From the NCBI GenBank assembly GCA_000437675.1, contig FR901688.1, positions 1-5,342 on the forward strand: a stretch of 5,342 bases of DNA. The letters are read 5' to 3'. The position numbers and the translations under genes were made by a program. Under the pieces are notes generated by a model. That model saw only the letters and a list, made by a program, of their open reading frames with translations, made no database searches and was not told the DNA's origin. This DNA is from Prevotella sp. CAG:891. GTDB lineage: Bacteria; Bacteroidota; Bacteroidia; Bacteroidales; Bacteroidaceae. How positions within the stretch are numbered: position 1 is the first letter of the stretch; each line of letters starts with the position of its first letter. Shown in pieces: positions 1-5,304 of the stretch.

Positions 1-48
1 TATCAACAGAAAAAGATATTCTTAAGGGACGACTATGTAAAAAAAATA

Positions 49-71
49 TTCCACACGGAAACCGGTGGAAT
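49..71 (-). terminator. Intrinsic terminator downstream of ridA
   Basis: On the minus strand this is a GC-containing hairpin followed at once by a T-run. TTCCAC (49-54) pairs with GTGGAA (65-70), one base at 55 is bulged, CGG (56-58) pairs with CCG (62-64), and the loop is AAA. A48 can also pair with T71. The A-run at 39-46 on the plus strand reads as eight T residues in the minus transcript just after the stem. This is the arrangement of a rho-independent terminator for leftward transcription, and it lies about 60 bases beyond the ridA stop codon. Confidence 0.75.
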
Positions 72-85
72 GTGTATGGAATAGA

Positions 86-129
86 TTAAGGGTGGTTCTA
101 AAAATCAGATTTCTTAGAACCACCCTTAA
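86..129. repeat. 16-bp perfect inverted repeat, hairpin just after ridA stop
   Basis: Positions 86-101 are exactly complementary to 114-129 (arm TTAAGGGTGGTTCTAA). Three more pairs (102-104 with 110-112) extend the stem past a bulged C113, leaving a loop of about five bases. The hairpin begins four bases after the ridA stop codon. Neither side has a strong T-run, so alone it is not a standard terminator. It more likely acts with the hairpin at 49-71 as a tandem 3' end, or protects the mRNA end from exonucleases. The right arm lies in a 10-bp palindrome, CCCTTAAGGG (123-132). Confidence 0.7.
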
Positions 130-133
130 GGGA

Positions 134-511
134 TTAGCGTGCAGCGATGCACTCAATTTCAACGCGAGCGCCCTTCGGCAGCGTCTTCACGGCTACAGCC
201 GAACGGGCGGGGAAGGGAGCTTCGAAGAACTGGGCATACACCTCGTTCATCTCAGCAAAGTCGGCCATGTCGGCAAGGAATACAGTGGTTTTCACCACGT
301 TTTGCATGCTCAGTCCGGCTTCTTCCAGAATGTGCTTCATGTTCGTGAGCGACTGCGTCGTGAGTTCTTTGATACCTCCTTCTGCAAATTCGCCGGTGGC
401 AGGGTTGATGGGCAACTGACCCGAAACGAACACCATGCCGTTAGCCTCGATGGCTTGGCTGTAAGGACCGATGGCTGCGGGAGCCTGTGCGGTTGCAATG
501 GCTTTTTTCAT
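134..511 (-). CDS. ridA: RidA family reactive imine/enamine deaminase
   Basis: This 125-residue protein belongs to the RidA (YjgF/YER057c/UK114) family. Family members hydrolyse reactive enamines and imines, such as 2-aminoacrylate made by PLP enzymes, to keto acids and ammonia in the cytoplasm, and form trimers with active sites between subunits. The length is typical. The N-terminal stretch APAAIGPYSQ (10-19) includes Tyr17, SGQ is at 30-32, Asn89 is in the EMNEVY segment, PARS puts the key Arg at 103, and VEIE puts the catalytic Glu at 118; these match Tyr17, Ser30, Gly31, Asn88, Arg105 and Glu120 of E. coli RidA. Cys107 of E. coli is Ala105 here, a common variation. I chose the ATG at 509-511 because family members begin about ten residues before APAAIGPY; an in-frame ATG at 545-547 would add 12 atypical residues encoded by a hairpin. 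It is the last gene of a collinear set, 138 bases after the peptidase gene. Confidence 0.95.
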   Translation of the reverse strand: MKKAIATAQAPAAIGPYSQAIEANGMVFVSGQLPINPATGEFAEGGIKELTTQSLTNMKHILEEAGLSMQNVVKTTVFLADMADFAEMNEVYAQFFEAPFPARSAVAVKTLPKGARVEIECIAAR

Positions 512-532
512 AAATCTATTGGTTTTTTTGAG

Positions 533-584
533 GGGTATACAGACCACTGCCTATAACCGGCACAGTCTGTATCCCGTTTTTTTT
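533..584 (+). terminator. Plus-oriented intrinsic terminator in the ridA upstream gap
   Basis: A long hairpin is followed by eight T residues on the plus strand (577-584). GGG (533-535) pairs with CCC (573-575), T536 is bulged, and ATACAGAC (537-544) pairs perfectly with GTCTGTAT (565-572). Further pairs inside, including GCC (549-551) with GGC (559-561), lengthen the stem. The form is that of a rho-independent terminator for rightward transcription, yet every gene here runs leftward. In the minus transcript it would instead be a stable hairpin in the ridA leader, ending about 20 bases before the start codon and preceded by an A-run. It could stop antisense transcripts rising through ridA, or act as an RNA structure for ridA. 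Confidence 0.6.
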
Positions 585-605
585 AGTAAATAATTTCGTG
601 CTGCT

Positions 606-638
606 GATACCGCCAAACGTTTCACGGCCGGCGGTATC
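606..638. terminator. Hairpin after the peptidase stop codon
   Basis: GATACCGCC (606-614) pairs perfectly with GGCGGTATC (630-638) around a 15-base loop, which can itself form a small CGT/ACG stem. It starts 11 bases beyond the stop codon of the S9 peptidase gene. It lacks an adjacent T-run in the minus direction, so it is either a weak or factor-dependent terminator or an mRNA 3'-end stabiliser that allows partial read-through into ridA. Confidence 0.5.
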
Positions 639-644
639 GTCAAA
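614..644 (-). promoter_or_regulatory. Weak candidate promoter for ridA
   Basis: On the minus strand a TTTG (641-644) is followed after 19 bases by AACGTTTG (614-621). This differs by one base from the Bacteroidetes -7 consensus TAnnTTTG and has suitable spacing to the -33 TTTG. If used, transcription would start near position 607 and give ridA a leader of about 95 bases containing the large hairpin at 533-575. The -7 mismatch is at a conserved base and the site overlaps another hairpin, so the call is tentative. Confidence 0.25.
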
Positions 645-649
645 GCGTA

Positions 650-2818
650 TTACTTCAAGTAATCGTCGAAGTAGCGCGTAATGCGGTCGTGCAGGTGCAC
701 CATGTCGTGGCCCATCATGTTGTGGCCATCGCCGGGGTACACAAAGTAGTCGGGCTGCGTGCCGCAGTCAATGCAAGTGCGCAGGAACGACAAACTGTGC
801 TGCAACACACACGTCGGGTCGTTGTATCCCACAATAATTTGCAAGCGTCCCTTTAGGTTCTTGGCCTTGTTCAGCAACGACGTTTTTTCGTAGCCCTCGG
901 GGTTTTCCTGCGGCGTATCCATGTAACGTTCGCCGTACATCACCTCGTAGAACTTCCAGTCGATAACCGGACCGCCGGCCACACCTACTTTGAACACATC
1001 GGGGTAGCTGCACATCAGGTTCGTCGTCATAAAGCCGCCGAACGACCATCCGTGAACGCCCAGGCGGTTCGCATCAACGTAGGGCAAGCTCTTCAGGAAC
1101 TTCACGCCCTCCATCTGGTCCTGCATTTCCACTTCGCCCAAGTGGCGGTGCGTCACGCTTTCGAATTCAAAGCCGCGATGCTCCGAACCGCGGTTGTCCA
1201 CCACGTAAATCACATAGCCGCGCTGTGCCATATAAATTTCCCAGGGGCGTGCCAGATACTCGAACGATTCGTCCACGTTGTGTGCGTGCGGACCACCGTA
1301 CACATATACCACAGCCGGATACTTCTTGTTCGGGTCAAAGTCAACGGGCTTCACCAATCGGTAGTACAAGTCGGTTTTGCCATCAGCAGCCTTGATTGTT
1401 CCCGAAGTGATTTCAGGCATGTTATAGTCCTTGTTGGGCGATTCTGCACTGTGCAGCATCATGCGTTTCGGTTTGGCAGTGCTCACCAAGTCCACCTGGC
1501 GGAACACAACCGGAGCCGACCAGCGGTCGAACAGAAAAGCACCCGTAGCACTCAGCTGCGCATGGTGCGTACCAATGCCGCTGTCGAGCAGCGTGCGCTT
1601 ACCGTCTTTCAGGCTCACCGCATAGTGGTTGTGGCGAATGGGCAGTGCCTCATTGCTCTTGATAATCAGGCTCTTTTCCTTTTCGTTGAAGCCTACGAAC
1701 TGAATTACTTCAAATTCGCCCTTCGTCAGTTGCTTCAGCGTTTCGCCCTTTGTGTTCATCAGATACAAGTGGTTATAACCATCCTTGCGGCTCTGCATCA
1801 CAAACAGGCTGTTATCCCAAGGCAGGAACACAATAGGGTTCTGCGGCTCAACATAGCGGCTGTTCGTTTCAGTGTAAATCACACCCTTGCGTGCACCCGT
1901 CTGTGCATCGTAAGCCACGAGTTCGGCCTTGTCCTGCGTGCGCGGCAGTTCAAACATGTAAATCGTCTTCTCGTCCGGACTCCATGCAATGTTCGTAAAG
2001 TAACGATCCGTCGGGTCGCCAGCCTGTAAGTAAAGCGTTTTGCCGGTGGTCGGGTTATACACACCCACCGTCACCTTATGGCTCGTCATGCCCGCCATCG
2101 GATACTTTTCAGGAGCCAGCTGAGCCACACGCGGCGTATTGTCCACCAGTGGGAAATCCGTCACCATCGTCTGGTCCATGCGGTAAAAGGCCAGTGAATT
2201 GCCTTTCGGACTCCAGAACAAACCGCTGTGAATGCCAAATTCATCGCGGTGTACGCTCATGCCGTATTGCAATTCGCGGTTACCGTCAGTAGTCACCTGC
2301 ACGGTTTCTCCCTTAGCGTTCGTCACGTAAATGTTCCAGTCCTTTACAAAAGCCTCTGCACGGCTCGACGTATTAAAGTTGCGAGCCTGTGCGCCGGCCG
2401 TTACGGGCTGTTGCCATTCCACCTGTTTTTTCTTCCAGTTGTAAAGCAAGCGCAGTTTCTGCGTGCTCAGTAAAGCCACGGGCTGGTCGGCATAGGGAAA
2501 CGAAGTTCCCATCAGGTTATACACCTTACCATATTTAGCCGTGTCGATAGCCGCATTCACCTCCTCTGCCGTAAACAGCGGTTCGTATTTAGCGCGGCGT
2601 CCCTTATCGTCGGTCAGCATCTTCACGTCTTCCACGTTGAGCTCCACCAATTTGTCGCCCCAGAAGTTAGCGTAAATGTTTTTCGGTTGGCGGTTCCAAT
2701 AGTCCGTACCGCCCCACATCAGTTCTTCCAGCGTCAGTTGTTTGTTGCTATTCTGTGCCATAGCCGGTAATGTCAGCAGCGTCATGAATGCTGCGAGCAT
2801 GAAATACTTTATTCTCAT
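650..2818 (-). CDS. dpp4: Secreted S9 family prolyl peptidase, dipeptidyl peptidase IV type
   Basis: This 722-residue protein is a serine peptidase of family S9 (subfamily S9B), expected to release N-terminal dipeptides, usually X-Pro or X-Ala, from peptides. The N-terminus is a signal peptide: Arg2 and Lys4, a hydrophobic core, then Ala-Met-Ala with likely cleavage after residue 21, leaving Gln22. That places it in the periplasm or at the cell surface. Residues about 30-470 form the beta-propeller domain, with repeated strand motifs such as FWSPKG (201-206) and AWSPDE (278-283). The alpha/beta-hydrolase domain follows from about 490. GWSFGG (590-595) gives nucleophile Ser592; Asp667 and His699 (GDGHNM) complete the triad, with spacings of 75 and 32 residues against 78 and 32 in human DPP IV. 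Tyr507 in YGGP matches the oxyanion Tyr547, and Tyr624/Tyr628 in the WKFYEVMYGERYM segment match Tyr662/Tyr666. The double-Glu motif appears as Asp192-Glu193. In Bacteroidales such enzymes usually support peptide-based growth. The ATG chosen gives a complete signal peptide. Confidence 0.92.
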   Translation of the reverse strand: MRIKYFMLAAFMTLLTLPAMAQNSNKQLTLEELMWGGTDYWNRQPKNIYANFWGDKLVELNVEDVKMLTDDKGRRAKYEPLFTAEEVNAAIDTAKYGKVYNLMGTSFPYADQPVALLSTQKLRLLYNWKKKQVEWQQPVTAGAQARNFNTSSRAEAFVKDWNIYVTNAKGETVQVTTDGNRELQYGMSVHRDEFGIHSGLFWSPKGNSLAFYRMDQTMVTDFPLVDNTPRVAQLAPEKYPMAGMTSHKVTVGVYNPTTGKTLYLQAGDPTDRYFTNIAWSPDEKTIYMFELPRTQDKAELVAYDAQTGARKGVIYTETNSRYVEPQNPIVFLPWDNSLFVMQSRKDGYNHLYLMNTKGETLKQLTKGEFEVIQFVGFNEKEKSLIIKSNEALPIRHNHYAVSLKDGKRTLLDSGIGTHHAQLSATGAFLFDRWSAPVVFRQVDLVSTAKPKRMMLHSAESPNKDYNMPEITSGTIKAADGKTDLYYRLVKPVDFDPNKKYPAVVYVYGGPHAHNVDESFEYLARPWEIYMAQRGYVIYVVDNRGSEHRGFEFESVTHRHLGEVEMQDQMEGVKFLKSLPYVDANRLGVHGWSFGGFMTTNLMCSYPDVFKVGVAGGPVIDWKFYEVMYGERYMDTPQENPEGYEKTSLLNKAKNLKGRLQIIVGYNDPTCVLQHSLSFLRTCIDCGTQPDYFVYPGDGHNMMGHDMVHLHDRITRYFDDYLK

Positions 2819-2850
2819 ACGTTAATGATAGGTTGATCGTGAGCCAAACA

Positions 2851-2908
2851 GCATAGCCTTTCGGACGGGTCAAATTCTTATGTGCATCCCAGCTCCGACA
2901 TACTATGC
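2851..2908 (-). promoter_or_regulatory. Structured hairpin B in the peptidase gene's upstream region
   Basis: GCATAG (2851-2856) pairs with CTATGC (2903-2908), and inside a four-by-four internal loop TCGGA (2861-2865) pairs with TCCGA (2894-2898). A GGG/CCC helix (2867-2869 with 2888-2890) can continue the stem. It lies about 33 bases before the S9 peptidase start codon and only two bases from hairpin A. It is probably part of the 5' untranslated region of that gene, where it could affect translation or stability. No known riboswitch is recognised. Confidence 0.45.
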
Positions 2909-2910
2909 CA

Positions 2911-2960
2911 ACGGGCGGACCATTCAGAAGTCCAACCCGACCTCTGTTTGCACCGCCCGT
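2911..2960 (-). promoter_or_regulatory. Structured hairpin A between rlmL and the peptidase gene
   Basis: ACGGGCGG (2911-2918) pairs perfectly with CCGCCCGT (2953-2960). Within it AGAAGTC (2926-2932) pairs with GACCTCT (2939-2945) through seven pairs including one G-U, around a six-base loop. The two helices are separated by a symmetric seven-by-seven internal loop. No T-run follows in the minus direction, while TTATTTTAT follows on the plus strand, so a standard leftward terminator for rlmL is unlikely. It is either the rlmL mRNA 3' end or part of the peptidase leader. Confidence 0.5.
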
Positions 2961-3019
2961 TTATTTTATGGGTCTGTCGTAAAGCTCGGCAAACCCTTTA
3001 TTGTCGTTCAGATTGAAAA

Positions 3020-4576
3020 TCAATCCTCGTCGTAATCTCTGCGAAACGATTTTTTCTTTTTAAAGTCGCCTCCCTTCTTGAAGTCGCCACCGCGTTTGAA
3101 CGAGCCTTCGCCTCTTTTAAAGTCGCCGCCTCGTTTGCGGTCACCGCCTTTCTTGAAGTCACCTCCCTTTCTGAAGTCGCCACCTTTCTTGAAGTCACCG
3201 CCCTTTCGTCCTTCGTCGCGTGCGCTTTTGCCGCCGCCCAGGTTGCTGTTTTCAAAGTAGCGGTGTTTGTGACGCAGAATCAGGTACTGGTCGTCAAGTT
3301 CGTCCTTGCCCTCTCCGTGTCGCAGTGGGTTGTCGCTGAATCGCTGTTTGAACTCCTCGCGGTTTGTTTTGAATCGTTTGCTGTCGCTCATCAGTCTGCG
3401 CTCCTCGTCAGTCTTGATTTTGCCGCCCTGTGCGCGGAAATCGCCCAGTTTACCTTGGAAAAGCTGGTATTTGCGGAAGTCACAGTCGAGCGAACCGTTA
3501 AACAGCTGAATTTTGAAGCTGGCACGCAGGCCGATGTTTTCGAAGAGTTCCTGTTTCGACGAAATGATCCAAGCCTCGCCGCCCGAGAACTCGTTTTTCA
3601 TCACCTTACCGATGTGCTGATACAGGTTCAGCAAGTCGGGCGGTGTCAGTCGTTCACCGTAGGGCGGATTCGTCACAATCAGCGCATTCTCCGACGGACG
3701 CGTAAATTTGCGGAAATCCTGTTGTTTCAGCACCACGATGTCGGCCACGCCTGCGCTCTTCACGTTCTTTGTAGCCACCTCGATAGCCGGCAGGTTAATG
3801 TCGTAGCCGTATATCTTATGGTCAAATTCGCGTTCCTGCGAATCGTCGTTGTATATTTCGTCCAGCAGTTTGCGGTCAAAGTCCTTCCATTTTTCAAAGC
3901 CGAATTCCTTGCGGAACACACCCGGATAAATGTTGCGTGCCATCAGCGCCGCCTCAATGAGCAACGTACCCGAACCGCAGAAGGGGTCGATAAAGTCTGT
4001 ATCATACTTCCATCCCGTCAGTTTAATCAAGCCGGCAGCCAGCACCTCGTTGATGGGAGCCTCTACGCTGCCCACGCGGTAGCCGCGAATATGCAGGCTT
4101 TCGCCCGATGAGTCGAGCGACAGCGTACAGTCTTCGTCGGCGATGTGTATGTTCAGTTTCACGTCAGGGTTGGTGATGCGAATATTCGGACGTTCGCCAG
4201 TAGTATCGCGGAAGTAGTCAACGATAGCATCCTTCACCTTGTACGCCACGAATTTCGAGTGGCGGAATTCGGTTGAAAACACCACTGAATCCACTGCGAA
4301 AGTCGTATTTGTGTCGAGATACTTGCTCCAGTCAATGCTGCGTACAGCTGCATACACCTCATCGGCATCTTTAGCTTTAAAGTGCTTCACGGGCATCAAA
4401 ATGCGTATTGCCGTTCTCAGGCAGAAGTTGGCCCGGTACATCATGGCCTTGTCGCCCGTAAACGACACCATACGTCGGCCAATGGCTACGTTATTGGCAC
4501 CCAGTTCAATCAATTCTTGTGCCAACACCTCTTCGAGTCCTTGAAAGGTTTTGGCAATCAGTTCAAATTCTTGCAT
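3020..4576 (-). CDS. rlmL: THUMP-domain class I SAM-dependent rRNA methyltransferase, RlmL type
   Basis: This 518-residue cytoplasmic protein resembles the COG0116 family, whose E. coli member RlmL makes N2-methylguanosine at G2445 of 23S rRNA. The THUMP RNA-binding domain spans roughly residues 45-155, followed by LHIRGYR (161-167). The Rossmann-fold methyltransferase domain runs from about 170 to 375: motif I is DPFCGSGT (197-204), YGYDIN (256-261) carries the acidic residue expected to contact the SAM ribose, QQDF has Asp287, and NPPYGERL (303-310) is the catalytic motif of amino-group methyltransferases. E. coli RlmKL is a fusion with a second methyltransferase (RlmK); this protein has only the RlmL part. 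A charged linker (about 385-445) leads to a low-complexity tail of about 70 residues, rich in Gly, Asp, Phe, Lys and Arg, ending in DYDED. The ATG is the first in frame after a TAA 18 bases upstream. The exact target base is inferred from the family. Confidence 0.88.
   Translation of the reverse strand: MQEFELIAKTFQGLEEVLAQELIELGANNVAIGRRMVSFTGDKAMMYRANFCLRTAIRILMPVKHFKAKDADEVYAAVRSIDWSKYLDTNTTFAVDSVVFSTEFRHSKFVAYKVKDAIVDYFRDTTGERPNIRITNPDVKLNIHIADEDCTLSLDSSGESLHIRGYRVGSVEAPINEVLAAGLIKLTGWKYDTDFIDPFCGSGTLLIEAALMARNIYPGVFRKEFGFEKWKDFDRKLLDEIYNDDSQEREFDHKIYGYDINLPAIEVATKNVKSAGVADIVVLKQQDFRKFTRPSENALIVTNPPYGERLTPPDLLNLYQHIGKVMKNEFSGGEAWIISSKQELFENIGLRASFKIQLFNGSLDCDFRKYQLFQGKLGDFRAQGGKIKTDEERRLMSDSKRFKTNREEFKQRFSDNPLRHGEGKDELDDQYLILRHKHRYFENSNLGGGKSARDEGRKGGDFKKGGDFRKGGDFKKGGDRKRGGDFKRGEGSFKRGGDFKKGGDFKKKKSFRRDYDED
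3059..3205 (-). repeat. 18-bp tandem coding repeat, GGDF(K/R) tail of RlmL
   Basis: Residues 458-506 of the methyltransferase are eight consecutive units of the pattern (K/R)GGDF(K/R), six residues or 18 bp each. One unit has Phe replaced by Arg (KGGDRK, 476-481) and one has an extra residue (RGEGSFK, 488-494). The DNA units on the plus strand resemble GAAGTCGCCACCTTTCTT with scattered, mostly synonymous, differences. Because each unit is a multiple of three, copy-number change would keep the frame. Comparable basic, Gly-rich tails occur on RNA-binding proteins such as DEAD-box helicases, so a non-specific RNA-binding role is likely. Confidence 0.9.
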
Positions 4577-4996
4577 GCTGTTTGATTTGGCTTATGGAGC
4601 GTGCTGTTGTTTCCGACACTCCTTTATGTGAGTGGCCTTGCTTTCAATAAATAATTAACTTGAATGGCTCAAGGCGTTAGTTTTAGGTGGATGATTGTGT
4701 GGTTTTCTCCCTTGTTCTTCAGCCTCATTGTGGGGCATTCGGGGCAGAGGTCACCATTTCGCATCCTGAAGGGCAAAATTAAAAATTTTAAGTTGGTCAA
4801 CAAAATTATTTGCCATCTTAAGTAGATGTTCCTGATTATTTTTACTTTTAAATCGGTGTTATTGTGTCGTAGCTGGTTGTTCCTGAGCTGCTTAAATGCA
4901 ATGAATGTCCACCTATCTTGGACGTAATCACATACTTGAAAGCTCGGCTCAGTCACAAAAAGTGTGTGGTAAAATCAACAATGCATCCGGGTTTCA
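4577..4996. other. AT-rich intergenic region upstream of rlmL, no convincing gene
   Basis: I see no supported gene here. The longest reading frame (4956-4669, minus, 95 codons) has an unusual composition, no recognised domain beyond a lone CPEC near its end, and is crossed by a good promoter-like site at 4774-4804, so I do not call it. The region also holds a small inverted repeat, CTTGA (4659-4663) with TCAAG (4669-4673), followed on the minus strand by an AT-rich stretch, which could be a weak terminator. An AAAGGAG at about 4618-4624 (minus) is some 40 bases from the rlmL start, too far to act as its ribosome binding site. Confidence 0.6.
4774..4804 (-). promoter_or_regulatory. Candidate Bacteroidetes-type promoter for rlmL
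   Basis: On the minus strand TTTG (4801-4804) is followed after 19 bases by TAATTTTG (4774-4781), an exact match to the -7 consensus TAnnTTTG with suitable spacing from the -33 TTTG. Transcription would begin near 4767 and give rlmL a leader of about 190 bases. A second exact TAATTTTG at 4801-4808 overlaps the -33 element but lacks a TTTG at the right distance. The setting is AT-rich, which raises the chance of coincidence. Confidence 0.5.
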
Positions 4997-5107
4997 GACA
5001 GGCTTACCTGCCTTACTTTCTGTTGTAACAAAATGTCAAAGAACGCTGAATGAATAAGGAATATTGTTTTTTCATCTGTGGGGCTCCACTCGCAGCCTCA
5101 CTTAGCA

Positions 5108-5126
5108 AGTGCAAAGTCAGTGCAAA
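5108..5126. repeat. Direct repeat AGTGCAAA, 11-bp period
   Basis: AGTGCAAA occurs at 5108-5115 and again at 5119-5126, an 11-bp period or about one helical turn. On the minus strand these read TTTGCACT. They lie in the transcribed leader, about 60-75 bases after the predicted start. TGACTTTG on the minus strand here is one base from the -7 consensus, so a second weaker promoter is possible, but no good -33 element is present. Confidence 0.4.
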
Positions 5127-5141
5127 CCGAATGCAGAACTT

Positions 5142-5155
5142 GAAAACTCGTTTTC
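5142..5155. repeat. 14-bp palindrome GAAAAC-N2-GTTTTC
   Basis: GAAAAC (5142-5147) and GTTTTC (5150-5155) are perfect inverted arms two bases apart. The symmetry and the position, about 30-45 bases downstream of the predicted start at the promoter 5192-5224, fit a dimeric repressor operator. As RNA it would form only a short five-pair hairpin. No regulator is identified. Confidence 0.35.
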
Positions 5156-5191
5156 GAAAGTTATGCTGAGGTGCAGCCTGACTTCGCGAAG

Positions 5192-5224
5192 CAAAGATAC
5201 AACACGAAAATATCGAAATCCAAA
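5192..5224 (-). promoter_or_regulatory. Strong Bacteroidetes-type promoter driving the boxA-like leader
   Basis: On the minus strand TTTG (5221-5224) is followed after 21 bases by TATCTTTG (5192-5199), an exact match to the -7 consensus TAnnTTTG of the Bacteroidetes primary sigma factor, and then by C as often seen. The spacer is AT-rich. Transcription should start near 5185 and run leftward into the boxA-like leader. A T-tract lies just upstream on the minus strand side of the -33 region as an A-run (5225-5231 is T on plus), which could help promoter strength. Confidence 0.7.
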
Positions 5225-5272
5225 TTTTTTTGCTGCCTAATATCGCACCTCGAAAGTTTTCCACAGCTCTGA

Positions 5273-5304
5273 ATGGGCATTCAGCCCTTTATCTATGGGC
5301 ATTC
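5273..5304. repeat. Two ATGGGCATTC direct repeats, 22-bp period
   Basis: ATGGGCATTC occurs at 5273-5282 and 5295-5304, a period of 22 bp or about two helical turns, roughly 50-80 bases upstream of the -33 element at 5221-5224. The first copy also lies in overlapping inverted repeats: TGAAT/ATTCA and GGGC/GCCC. The face-of-helix spacing fits binding of an activator upstream of the promoter. A shorter match, GGGCATTC, recurs at 4733-4740 and is probably chance. Confidence 0.45.

Larger units (their letters stand above)
4997..5185 (-). promoter_or_regulatory. rRNA-operon-like leader with boxA motif, no rRNA following
   Basis: Downstream of the strong promoter at 5192-5224, the minus transcript would contain in order: a palindrome (5142-5155), a repeated TTTGCACT, a hairpin (GTGGGGCT 5078-5085 with AGCCTCAC 5094-5101, one mismatch), the motif GTTCTTTGACAT (5033-5044), and a six-pair hairpin (4997-5002 with 5007-5012) with a TAAG loop on the minus strand. 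The motif resembles boxA, bound by NusB/NusE in rRNA antitermination (E. coli GCTCTTTAACA), and similar sequences precede 16S genes in Bacteroidetes as I recall them. No 16S sequence follows, so this may be a relic of a lost rRNA operon, a small RNA, or an antiterminated leader. Transcript ends are unknown. Confidence 0.45.

Noticed and set aside
65..556. 163-codon plus-strand reading frame over ridA, ending near a plus-oriented terminator
   Set aside because: The fully conserved RidA protein occupies the minus strand here and the plus frame has no recognisable domain. The nearby terminator makes an antisense transcript possible but not a protein.
1052..2029. 325-codon plus-strand reading frame
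   Set aside because: It lies wholly antisense to the well-supported S9 peptidase gene, and its His/Val/Leu-rich sequence with no recognisable domain is what the reverse complement of a coding strand gives.
3059..3205. Possible CRISPR-like array
   Set aside because: The 18-bp units are contiguous with no spacers, are imperfect, and encode an in-frame protein repeat.
2998..3255. 85-codon minus-strand frame with Ala/Thr/Glu/Arg-rich repeats
   Set aside because: It is an out-of-frame reading of the 18-bp repeats that encode the methyltransferase tail.
3263..4111. 282-codon plus-strand reading frame
   Set aside because: It is antisense to the RlmL-type methyltransferase gene, whose conserved motifs run through the same interval; no domain is recognised in the plus frame.
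4669..4956. 95-codon minus-strand frame upstream of rlmL
   Set aside because: It has no recognisable domain and unusual composition, and the best candidate promoter for rlmL lies inside it. A lone CPEC is not enough to call a zinc-binding or transposase fragment.
5013..5264. 83-codon minus-strand frame at the right end
   Set aside because: It spans the strong promoter and the boxA-like leader, so the first half would be upstream of transcription; the sequence has no recognisable domain.
5255..5270. Possible DnaA box or replication origin from TTTTCCACAG
   Set aside because: It is a single imperfect match to TTATCCACA with no cluster and no dnaA or dnaN neighbour.
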